The notes beneath the pieces were generated by a model that worked only from the letters and a program-made list of their open reading frames with translations, made no database searches and was not told the origin of the DNA. Made by a program: the position numbers and the translations under genes. This document shows positions 6,658 to 14,252 of a stretch of 64,000 nt of DNA, piece by piece. Each line of letters begins with the position of its first letter. Within the stretch, counting starts at the first letter, position 1. This DNA is from Lewinella cohaerens DSM 23179 (GTDB lineage: Bacteria > Bacteroidota > Bacteroidia > Chitinophagales > Saprospiraceae). The stretch lies in contig NZ_KB903539.1 in the NCBI RefSeq assembly GCF_000379805.1, positions 6,372 through 70,371 of the forward strand, given 5' to 3'.

Positions 6658-9600
6658 ATGCGAATTCTTTTTACCTCTTGCACCCTTCTTTTCAGTCTTT
6701 TATTTTTCCAGCAAGCCCAAGCCCAGGATAGCCAAATTACGACCAGCTCTATACTGATCGACGGCCTTCGTGCCCGACAGATCGGCCCAGCAGTAATGAG
6801 TGGCCGCGTGAGTAGCATTGCGGTACACCCGGATGACCCCACCACTATTTATCTAGGTTCTGCTGGTGGAGGCGTTTGGAAAACCGTTACCGGAGGTACT
6901 GTACTCCGCCCCGTTTTTGATGACCACACCCAGTCCATTGGCAAAGTGGCTATTGCTCCCAGTGAGCCGGAAACGGTGTACGTAGGTACTGGTGAACAAT
7001 GGACACGTAATAGCGTCTCTGTCGGAACCGGCATGTACAAAAGTACCAACGGCGGCACAAGCTGGAAGGCTATCGGCTTAGAGAATACCGAGCGTATTTC
7101 CGACATCATCATCCACCCTACTGATCCTAATACAGCCTATGTGGCCGCTCTCGGCCATTTGTGGAACGCCAACGAAGAAAGAGGTGTTTTTAAAACTACC
7201 GATGGTGGGGCAACTTGGGAGAAAGTACTTTACATCGACGAAAACACCGGCGCGACCGACCTTGATTTCGACCCAGAAAACCCTGAGGTTGTCTACGCTG
7301 TCACCTGGAGTTTTCGGCGTTACCCATGGTCATTTGACTCTGGATTTACTGGAGGTAGCGGTGTTTACAAAAGTACCGATGGGGGAGGTAATTGGACGCC
7401 AATTCAAAATGGTCTCCCTGATGAAAAACTCGGTCGTATGGCTATTGGTGTAGCCCCCACTAATGGCGACGTCATTTACCTTTCGGTAGAATGTAAAAGT
7501 GCTGATAAGAAAGGTTTATACCTTAGCACCGATGCTGGTGCCAACTGGGAAATGGCCAGCAATGACTTTGGTACCACTGTGCGCCCTTTTTACTTTAGTA
7601 ACCTGACTGTTGATCCTACCAATGATAGTATTGTTGCAAAGTGTGGATTGAACGCTATTATCAGTGAAGACCGGGGCCGCGTTTTTCGGGCAATAGGAAA
7701 CAGTGTCCACTCCGATATTCACGATATATGGATCGACCCTGCCAACCCCAAGCACATTCTGGTAGCAACTGATGGGGGTATCTACGAAAGTATCGACCGG
7801 GGCCGGACCACCAAGATGTGGATGAACCTACCTGTTTCTCAATTTTACCACGTAAGTGTAGATAACGCTAAACCTTTCAACGTCTATGGTGGCTTACAAG
7901 ATAATGGCTCTTGGGTTGGCCCCTCACGCCGAGCCGGTGGTATTAGTAATAATGACTGGACCAACGTCTACGGTGGCGATGGCTTCTACACCTTTCCTCA
8001 CCCTATACACGAGGATATCATTTTTGCTGAATACCAGGGCGGTAACCTCGTTCGCTACAATAAAACAACAGGGCAAGCCAAGTCAATAGCCCCTTACCGT
8101 GGAGAAGGAGAGGAGGAACTACGCTACAATTGGAACTCACCAGTTCATATCAGCACTTTGCGCCCGGAACGGATGTATTTTGCCAGTCAGTATCTTTACC
8201 GCAGTGAAGATATGGGTGAAAGCTGGGACCGTATTTCTCCAGACCTTACCACAGACAACCCAGACAAGCAGCAGCAGTTTGCCTCTGGCGGATTGAGTAT
8301 TGACAACTCTACAGCAGAGAACAACTGTACCATCTATACCATTGCAGAGTCGCCAGTAGCCGATCAAACCATTTGGGTGGGTACTGATGATGGTCATCTA
8401 CAGGTCACCAGTGATGGTGGCAAAAACTGGCAAAACGTCATTGCTAATGTTCCCGATCTTCCGGAAAACACCTGGATCACTTTCGTTGATCCCAGCCCAC
8501 ATGACGCGAAGACTGCGTACGTGACATTCGACCACCACCGTATGGGCGATATGACGACCTATCTCTATAAAACTACCGACCTGGGGGCTACCTGGATTTG
8601 CCTGACCAACACAGAAGATGTATCAGGCTATGCATTGAGTGTTCGCCAAGACTTGGTACAACCCAACCTCTTGTTTTTGGGCACCGAATTTGGTCTATAC
8701 ATTTCACTAGACGATGGTACGACCTGGGCACGTTTCACCAACAATATGCCGAAGGTAGGCGTACGTGACATGGTGATCCATCCTCGTGACAACGCACTGG
8801 TAATGGCCACCCACGGCCGGGGTATTATCCTACTGGATGACTTGAGCCCATTGCGGCAAATTACCGCAGAAATGCTCACCGAAAAAGTAGCTTTCTTTGA
8901 ACTCCCTCCAACACTACTGCGTGACCCTGGTGCAGGCGGAAGCTGGTTTGGTGGTTCTGGTAACTTTACGGCAGGCAACCCCAGCTCGGCAGCCCCAGTG
9001 ATGTACTACAGCCAGAAACGCCATACTTTTGGTAAGATGTATATCGAAATTTACAAGGATGGTGAAAAGATAAAGGAAATTCAAGCGAGCAAATCTGCGG
9101 GAATCAATGTGGTGCGAATGCCTACCAGCCTGCCACAACCCAAAGCAGCACCTACCCGCAACCGGAGTGCCCTCTTTGGTTCCATTTTTGGCCCTAACCT
9201 GGAAGCTGGGGAATACGAAGTAAAGCTGATCAAAGGCAGGGACACTTATACCACCAGCTTTACTCTGGCTTTTGATCCTGATGCCCCTTATACCCTTGAG
9301 GAACGTGCTTTGCAACGCAAGGTCACCCAACAGCTTTATGACATGAGTGAAGACCTGGCCTACATTTACCAGGTATATGACCAACTTGCAGGTCAGTTAG
9401 AAGCCTTGGACGGATTAAAGAAGAAGCGACAGTTAGCGGTAGATCGTTTGGCTCAGGACATTCGCACAACCATGAATTCCCTGGTAGCTCTGGAAGGTGA
9501 CTTCTATGTAGATGAAGGCGAGCAGATTCGGGAACGTATCTCGAACCTTTACATGAAGGTGAGCCAATACCCCGGCAAACCTTCTGATTCGCAAGTAGGA

Positions 9601-9861
9601 GAAGCAGATCGGCTAAGCCTTGCCATGCAGCAAATCAATGTTCAATTCGCCCAACGCCTTAGTAATGAGGTAATGGCTATCAATGCCTTGCTGGTAAAAG
9701 AAGACCTGGAGCCTTTGAGCTATGATAGCAAAGAGACTTTCTTTGCAACCGAAAGCGATAGCGGCAGCAACGAAGGCGGGCAACTAGATTGGAAAGGAAA
9801 TGAAATGTACCGCGCTATGAACAGCACTGCCTTGGGGTGGCGCTGGATCATGATGTGGTAA
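6658..9861 (+). CDS. Giant sortilin/VPS10-like beta-propeller secreted protein
   Basis: I chose ATG 6658, giving 1067 aa, because it begins a clean Sec signal peptide (MRILFTSCTLLFSLLFFQQ, AQA cleavage). The rest consists of BNR/Asp-box type repeats (STDGGGNW, TTDGGATWEKV, SEDMGESWDRI, TSDGGKNW, SLDDGTTWARF) and segments such as HPDDPTTIYLGSAGGGVWKT, as in sortilin/VPS10-domain proteins annotated as glycosyl hydrolases in Bacteroidota. After about residue 760 the propeller gives way to a helical C-terminal region (about 880-1040). No T9SS sorting domain is present. The substrate is unknown and true glycosidase activity is doubtful. A paralogue lies at 24455-27487. Confidence 0.85.
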   Translation: MRILFTSCTLLFSLLFFQQAQAQDSQITTSSILIDGLRARQIGPAVMSGRVSSIAVHPDDPTTIYLGSAGGGVWKTVTGGTVLRPVFDDHTQSIGKVAIAPSEPETVYVGTGEQWTRNSVSVGTGMYKSTNGGTSWKAIGLENTERISDIIIHPTDPNTAYVAALGHLWNANEERGVFKTTDGGATWEKVLYIDENTGATDLDFDPENPEVVYAVTWSFRRYPWSFDSGFTGGSGVYKSTDGGGNWTPIQNGLPDEKLGRMAIGVAPTNGDVIYLSVECKSADKKGLYLSTDAGANWEMASNDFGTTVRPFYFSNLTVDPTNDSIVAKCGLNAIISEDRGRVFRAIGNSVHSDIHDIWIDPANPKHILVATDGGIYESIDRGRTTKMWMNLPVSQFYHVSVDNAKPFNVYGGLQDNGSWVGPSRRAGGISNNDWTNVYGGDGFYTFPHPIHEDIIFAEYQGGNLVRYNKTTGQAKSIAPYRGEGEEELRYNWNSPVHISTLRPERMYFASQYLYRSEDMGESWDRISPDLTTDNPDKQQQFASGGLSIDNSTAENNCTIYTIAESPVADQTIWVGTDDGHLQVTSDGGKNWQNVIANVPDLPENTWITFVDPSPHDAKTAYVTFDHHRMGDMTTYLYKTTDLGATWICLTNTEDVSGYALSVRQDLVQPNLLFLGTEFGLYISLDDGTTWARFTNNMPKVGVRDMVIHPRDNALVMATHGRGIILLDDLSPLRQITAEMLTEKVAFFELPPTLLRDPGAGGSWFGGSGNFTAGNPSSAAPVMYYSQKRHTFGKMYIEIYKDGEKIKEIQASKSAGINVVRMPTSLPQPKAAPTRNRSALFGSIFGPNLEAGEYEVKLIKGRDTYTTSFTLAFDPDAPYTLEERALQRKVTQQLYDMSEDLAYIYQVYDQLAGQLEALDGLKKKRQLAVDRLAQDIRTTMNSLVALEGDFYVDEGEQIRERISNLYMKVSQYPGKPSDSQVGEADRLSLAMQQINVQFAQRLSNEVMAINALLVKEDLEPLSYDSKETFFATESDSGSNEGGQLDWKGNEMYRAMNSTALGWRWIMMW

Positions 9862-9901
9862 CTTTTTAGGTACTTGGTACGAAGTATTAGGTTTAAATAT
9901 T

Positions 9902-9942
9902 AGTCATCCCGAATTTTGATTGTCATCAAAATCCGTGCTGAC
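9902..9942 (+). repeat. 41-nt palindromic repeat, copy A
   Basis: It begins AGTCATCCCGAATTTTG, contains a CAAAAT arm making a short hairpin, and ends in CTGAC. It matches the reverse complement of 10067-10107 except in the loop and a few positions near the end. Confidence 0.7.
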
Positions 9943-9968
9943 CAATCGCAAAACCTATAGTTAAAGAA

Positions 9969-10007
9969 GAAACCCCATGATTTCACTAATAGAAATCGTG
10001 GGGTTTC
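9969..10007. terminator. Bidirectional terminator hairpin
   Basis: GAAACCCCA...ATTTC pairs with GAAAT...TGGGGTTTC around a short loop, with A/T-rich flanks on both sides. It is placed between the convergent sortilin-like and TonB-domain genes. Confidence 0.7.
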
Positions 10008-10066
10008 CTACAAAAAGTCAGATAAATCACTCTTTTCAGGTATTTACGGACTCTTTCTAAGTTAAC

Positions 10067-10107
10067 GTCAGGCTGGATTTTGGCTAAGGCCAAAATTCGG
10101 GATGACT
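10067..10107 (-). repeat. 41-nt palindromic repeat, copy B (inverted)
   Basis: This is the inverted partner of copy A. Read on the minus strand it begins AGTCATCCCGAATTTTG, then a different 8-nt loop, then CAAAATCC and CTGAC. The stem is kept while the loop differs, as in REP-type repeats. Confidence 0.7.
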
Positions 10108-10237
10108 CATGTTTTTGGGCAAACCTCTCAGCGTTTCCACGGCCTATTTTAAGAAAAATCTGTGTTGATCAGTCTGATCCGTTCAATCCGTGGTCTATCC
10201 TATCCTAGTTGCCTCGGTCGGATCCCCAACCATTATA

Positions 10238-11362
10238 CTAATCGTCTAGACGAAACTTGACCGGAAGGTTGAACTGTACCTTCACCGCGCGGCCTCGCTG
10301 CTTTCCTGGCACCCATTTACCCGGCGCACTCATTTGCTCTACAAGGCGTACAGCTTCCTGGCCACAGCCTGCTCCAATATCACGAATAAGGCGAATATTA
10401 CTTAGGCTGCCATCTTTTTCTACAACGAAAGTTACGACGGTCGTTCCTTCTACGCCATTTTCTTTAGCGATGGCCGGATATTGTAGATTATCATAAATAG
10501 CAGACAACATTGCCTCTTGGGCACATTCCTTTTTTTCGCTTCTAGTGGCCAAGCTTTCGCAATCAGCTTGCATATAGCGTGGCATATTCTCCACTACTTT
10601 GAATATTTCGGCAGCTTGCTCTCTTGCTGGTGGCGGCGGTGGTGGAGGGTAGTTCTTATCTGCTTCTACTACAGGAAGGTCTTCTTCTATTTCTGCCTCT
10701 ACTACAGGTAGTGGCGGCGGCGGTGGCGCATCTTCCGTGACCTCTTCATCTCTCCATTCTCGAGCGACTGGACTTTGTTGCAACATCTCCCGTGATGGCG
10801 CTATATCTGCTACCGTGATTTCCATTTCTTCCTCAACGGCTTCCTCTTCTTCTTCAGGAGTAGGAATTTCCTCTTTATCGAGTTTAAACCTAACAGGAAG
10901 ATTGAACCTTACAGCAACGGATCTACCCCGTTGTGTCCCAGGATTCCAACGGATGTTTTCCTTATTCATCTTGTGGATGACCATAGCGGCGGCGTCTCCT
11001 AAGCCCGCGCCTGGATCACGTACTACTTTAATGTTTTCTAAAGAGCCGTCTTTTGCAACAATAAAAGTTACGACTGCCATGCCTTCCTGGCGATTTTCTC
11101 TTGCTTTTTCAGGGTACACCAAGTTGGAATAGACATAGGCTAACAAAGCTTCCTGCGAGCATTGCTTGCGTTCTTGTTTGTCAGTCATCTCTTCGCAGCC
11201 TGGAAATTCCGGCATCTGCTCTACGACCATAAATATTTCTTCCGATGGTGCTGACGCTCTAGGGGGCGGCGGAGGGGGGGCTGGTTCGTCAATGACTTGT
11301 CCGATGGCCATTACGGATACCATTGAAAATAGTATCGTCAAGAAGCTTAGTTTTAAGCGCAT
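10238..11362 (-). CDS. Secreted protein with two TonB C-terminal domains
   Basis: From ATG 11362 the protein is 374 aa with a signal peptide (MRLKLSFLTILFSMVSVMA). It has two tandem modules of about 115 aa, each with a cysteine-containing lead (EFPGCEEM... / MQADCESL...), an ALLAYVYSNLVYPEKAREN / AMLSAIYDNLQYPAIAKEN segment, 'G..VVTFVV.KDGSL.ni.vvRD.GaG' and 'PGKQRGRaV.V.FNLPV.F.L'. This is the TonB_C fold duplicated. Proline runs and acidic linkers separate the modules. True TonB has an N-terminal membrane anchor and one such domain. This secreted double form more likely acts in the periplasm, in an unknown role, than as an energy transducer. Confidence 0.85.
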   Translation of the reverse strand: MRLKLSFLTILFSMVSVMAIGQVIDEPAPPPPPPRASAPSEEIFMVVEQMPEFPGCEEMTDKQERKQCSQEALLAYVYSNLVYPEKARENRQEGMAVVTFIVAKDGSLENIKVVRDPGAGLGDAAAMVIHKMNKENIRWNPGTQRGRSVAVRFNLPVRFKLDKEEIPTPEEEEEAVEEEMEITVADIAPSREMLQQSPVAREWRDEEVTEDAPPPPPLPVVEAEIEEDLPVVEADKNYPPPPPPPAREQAAEIFKVVENMPRYMQADCESLATRSEKKECAQEAMLSAIYDNLQYPAIAKENGVEGTTVVTFVVEKDGSLSNIRLIRDIGAGCGQEAVRLVEQMSAPGKWVPGKQRGRAVKVQFNLPVKFRLDD

Positions 11363-11453
11363 AGTTTCTTTTTTGTATGAATAAATCAACCTTTTTGAAA
11401 AACTTGATTGCTAAAGGTCGGGTTTAGTAACCAATTTTGGAAAAAAAATGCCG

Positions 11454-11891
11454 CTAAACGCCTTCTAGCCAGTCTCGTTCTTTGCGGGATAGCGATGCTG
11501 CATCTATTAAAACCACTTTTGTATTGGGAGAAGGCATAGTTAACATTCCATCCATTTCACCTCCTGGACTTATAATTAGTTTCTCGCACGTCATGTCACC
11601 TGAAATTATACTTTCCGCTTTTATCTGAAGAAGGCCACGGGTATACAACTGCCCTTTAAATGTACCATAAATGATAACCTTGCCTCCTTTGGAAACGAGG
11701 GTGCCTTTGATGTTGCCTTTATTCACAAACACGGCCTTTTCATCTATCAAGATAGACACGCCTTCAAGGTTCGCAGTGCATACGGTAGATTCCGTGATGA
11801 TAATTTCTTTTGTGCCAGCATCCACTTGGGTTAATAGCGCAAAGGAGGCGTACTTGCCTTCATTGAGGCGTTTCCAGAGGCGGCGTAGCAT
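11454..11891 (-). CDS. Bactofilin-family polymer-forming protein
   Basis: This 145-aa protein consists of a right-handed beta-helix-like core with repeating short hydrophobic strands (VSILIDEKAVFVNKGNIKGT, LVSKGGKVIIYGTFKGQLYT, LLQIKAESIISGDMTCEKL, IISPGGEMDGML), the DUF583/bactofilin pattern. Bactofilins polymerise without nucleotide and scaffold cell-envelope processes. The N-terminal MLRRLWKRLNEGK could be a membrane-binding amphipathic helix. It follows the T9SS cargo gene by 3 nt, so the two are probably cotranscribed. Confidence 0.8.
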   Translation of the reverse strand: MLRRLWKRLNEGKYASFALLTQVDAGTKEIIITESTVCTANLEGVSILIDEKAVFVNKGNIKGTLVSKGGKVIIYGTFKGQLYTRGLLQIKAESIISGDMTCEKLIISPGGEMDGMLTMPSPNTKVVLIDAASLSRKERDWLEGV

Positions 11892-11894
11892 AGA

Positions 11895-12809
11895 CTATTG
11901 TTTAAGGAAGGATTTCAGAAATACCTCTCCGTTGGCTAGGTTTGCTTTTAGATAAAATACCCCTTTCGGTAAAGTGCTTATATCAATTGTACTAATATCC
12001 TCACCCACTAGTAGCAAACGCCCAGCTGTATCAAGGATCACATAACCGATAATGGATATAGAGGATGGCACATCCAGGTGAAGGAGATCACTAGCCGGAT
12101 TGGGGTAAATTTTGACCTCGTCTTTGAGCGGAATATCCCCCACATTGGTCAACGAATCACAGGACAAGAAACCGGATTCGTAACTCACAGTTCCATTATT
12201 GTAGCAGACAAATTGTCCAGAGCACCCCATGGTCACCAAAAAACACGTTTCGCCAGTAAGCCCCATGCCAGTGCTTCCTATATCCTCGATAATGATGCTT
12301 TTAGTGGTACAACTTTCTATTCCTTCTTCGGGGGTAACAAAGGTCTTGTACATTACGCCATTGATCTCTATTTCTCCCACTGTGATGACATAATAGGGAA
12401 TTAGATGAGGCAGCATTTCATCCTCCATATAGCCAGTAATGGAAAAAAGCCTGCGATCTACCGGATCGTAAGACATGACCGTATCGCCGGCCTCTGCCTC
12501 AAAATCGTACATCAGGTAAAAGGAAGGATCCTCGTAAAAATAGACTTTGTGGTCGTTTTCCCAGACCAAGAGCGAGTCTTGTGTTAGCCAGTCCATTTCT
12601 TCATCGCTCCATTGATAACCGGTAATCCATGAGCAGTCCTTATCGTCAATAAATTGCTCGCTGGTGACGGTGTATTTGATGTGGTTGCCCTCGCAATAGA
12701 CATCAAAACCCTCGTACTTCCACTCGGCGTGTAGTGGGGCGTAGGTCTTCTGGCTGTAGGTTATATTGAGTAATAAAAAGAGTGTAGCAAAGGTCAGAGA
12801 TGGTTTCAT
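11895..12809 (-). CDS. Secreted protein with type IX secretion C-terminal sorting domain
   Basis: I chose ATG 12809 (304 aa) because it begins a signal peptide (MKPSLTFATLFLLLNITYSQ); the longer frame adds 22 unlikely residues. The middle portion has no domain I recognise. It is rich in aromatic residues and cysteines (CSWITGYQWSDEEMDWL, ETCFLVTMGCSGQFVCYN). The last 75 or so residues are a Por secretion-system sorting domain: VKIYPNPASDLLHLDVP, then LDTAGRLLL, IDISTLPKGVFYLKA and a terminal KSFLKQ. The protein should be exported through T9SS and attached to or released from the cell surface. Confidence 0.8.
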   Translation of the reverse strand: MKPSLTFATLFLLLNITYSQKTYAPLHAEWKYEGFDVYCEGNHIKYTVTSEQFIDDKDCSWITGYQWSDEEMDWLTQDSLLVWENDHKVYFYEDPSFYLMYDFEAEAGDTVMSYDPVDRRLFSITGYMEDEMLPHLIPYYVITVGEIEINGVMYKTFVTPEEGIESCTTKSIIIEDIGSTGMGLTGETCFLVTMGCSGQFVCYNNGTVSYESGFLSCDSLTNVGDIPLKDEVKIYPNPASDLLHLDVPSSISIIGYVILDTAGRLLLVGEDISTIDISTLPKGVFYLKANLANGEVFLKSFLKQ

Positions 12810-13036
12810 AAAGCACGTTAGTTTTTCAAAAAAGAGCGTTAATAAATCGCATTTATTCAAAATAAGGAATTTCACAAATTACTGAACCATGTAAGAAACG
12901 TAAGGTCATCCAAGTTACTAAATAAGAGATACTTGCGTGTTCCTATATGCCCCTAATATGTTTCAGACCTCATTTCTTGACTAAAGTCAATGGATCGCGG
13001 ATGATTACAGCTGACCTTTGAAGAAAATTACTTCTT

Positions 13037-13654
13037 ATGAGACAGCATTTCATTTTTTCAATCGCATTATGTTTTCTGATTCTTACAACGGCTTCCGCCC
13101 AAACAGCTGACGAGAACACGTTTACACCAAAACATTTCATTGGCAGCACCTTTTTTGTATTAGCTACGCCAATCCTTTCGCCATCGCCCGAATATTATCA
13201 ACTCAATTACGGTTACCGATTCAGCCCTAAAGATGTGATTTCCATCGAGGCCATCACCTGGGCGTACCGAGGACCACTGGGCATACCTTACGGGCCTGAT
13301 TATGACAATGAGAGCTCCAACTTTCCCGGCAAGGTAAAAGCCTATGGCCTCGGGCTGGCTTACAAGCGGTTCTTATGGAAAGGCATTTACGGGCAAGTAC
13401 ACGCTACGGCCTTTCGGCAAAACTACCTGGATGAAGGAGGGGATAAGATTCAACACGGGTTTCAACTTTTTACGACCCTCCGGTTTGGTTATCACTTTGA
13501 GTTGTTTAATAACCGCCTATTTATAGAGCCTTCCATCGCCGCTACCAGTTGGCCCATCAACACCAATCTGCCTGCCTCTTTTCAGGCTGAGGAAGATAAG
13601 TGGAATAAGTACTTTTTATTCGAACCAGGATTGCACTTTGGGGTGAATTTTTAA
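13037..13654 (+). CDS. Small outer-membrane beta-barrel protein, unknown function
   Basis: This 205-aa protein has a signal peptide (MRQHFIFSIALCFLILTTASA) followed by alternating hydrophobic strands typical of 8-stranded barrels (YYQLNYGYRFSPKDVISIEAI, VKAYGLGLAYKRFLWKGIYG, LRFGYHFELFNNRLFIEPSIA) and a C-terminal FLFEPGLHFGVNF ending in phenylalanine. A TATGTTTC sequence about 80 nt upstream approximates the -7 box. It converges on the Crp-type gene with 2 nt between stops, and no function is apparent. Confidence 0.65.
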   Translation: MRQHFIFSIALCFLILTTASAQTADENTFTPKHFIGSTFFVLATPILSPSPEYYQLNYGYRFSPKDVISIEAITWAYRGPLGIPYGPDYDNESSNFPGKVKAYGLGLAYKRFLWKGIYGQVHATAFRQNYLDEGGDKIQHGFQLFTTLRFGYHFELFNNRLFIEPSIAATSWPINTNLPASFQAEEDKWNKYFLFEPGLHFGVNF

Positions 13655-13656
13655 GT

Positions 13657-14232
13657 TCACTTAACCGCGAGACGCTTTCTTATTCTGGAAAGCGTCTCCG
13701 GTTTTACTCCCAGATAACTAGCGATTTGATGCTGCGGCACCCGCTGGAGTAAGTCTGGCCGAGTGGCTTGCAACGAAAGGTATTTATCTTCTGGCGTTTT
13801 TCTGGCAAAGGCTTCCGTTTCCTCGTTTTTTTGGCCCACCATCTTCTCGAATTCTACCCGGCAGATCGCTTCAAACCGAGGAAACCTTTTGTATAAAGCG
13901 GCTTCCTTTTCTGTATTGATAACCGCTACCGTCGCCTTTTCTGAACAAACGAAAAAATACTTCGACGGACTTTGGTTGGCCAAGCTATTAAAATCAGCAA
14001 CAGAATCACCCTCGGTGTAAAGCCCCGAAGTAACTTCCTCTCCGTCTTCAATATGGTACCTTCTGATGCAGCCTTCAATGACCAAAAATGCATCTCTGGC
14101 AATTTGCCCTTCCTTTAGCAAGAAAGTGCCTTTCCCGAATATTTTGATTGGAAAACTTTGCTCGATGGCCTGCTTCTCTTCCGTGGAGAGCCCGGTCATT
14201 TGAGACAATTGTTCTACGAGTATGTGGCTCAT
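13657..14232 (-). CDS. Crp/Fnr-family transcriptional regulator
   Basis: The protein is 191 aa. A cyclic-nucleotide-binding-like beta roll spans about residues 20-115 (FGKGTFLLKEGQIARDAFLVIEGCIRRYHIEDGEE). It is followed by a dimerisation helix and a C-terminal helix-turn-helix (PQHQIASYLGVKPETLSRIRKRL, about 160-187). This short form is common in Bacteroidota and often responds to redox or other small-molecule signals rather than cAMP. It begins 20 nt after the molybdenum hydroxylase large subunit gene on the same strand, so it may be the last gene of that operon and regulate it; the regulation is inference. Confidence 0.85.
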   Translation of the reverse strand: MSHILVEQLSQMTGLSTEEKQAIEQSFPIKIFGKGTFLLKEGQIARDAFLVIEGCIRRYHIEDGEEVTSGLYTEGDSVADFNSLANQSPSKYFFVCSEKATVAVINTEKEAALYKRFPRFEAICRVEFEKMVGQKNEETEAFARKTPEDKYLSLQATRPDLLQRVPQHQIASYLGVKPETLSRIRKRLAVK

Positions 14233-14252
14233 CTATTATTCGTCTTTTACGC

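Larger units (their letters stand above)
9862..10237. other. Intergenic region with terminator and opposed 41-nt repeats
   Basis: This 376-nt stretch lies between convergent genes. It holds a terminator hairpin at 9969-10007 flanked by two opposed copies of a 41-nt palindromic repeat (9902-9942 and 10067-10107). Further right, around 10152-10196, is an imperfect internal repetition of the type 'AATCtGTGTTgATC..ATCCGTTCAATCCGTGG', which resembles short non-coding repeats scattered in Bacteroidota genomes. No ORF is supported. Confidence 0.6.
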
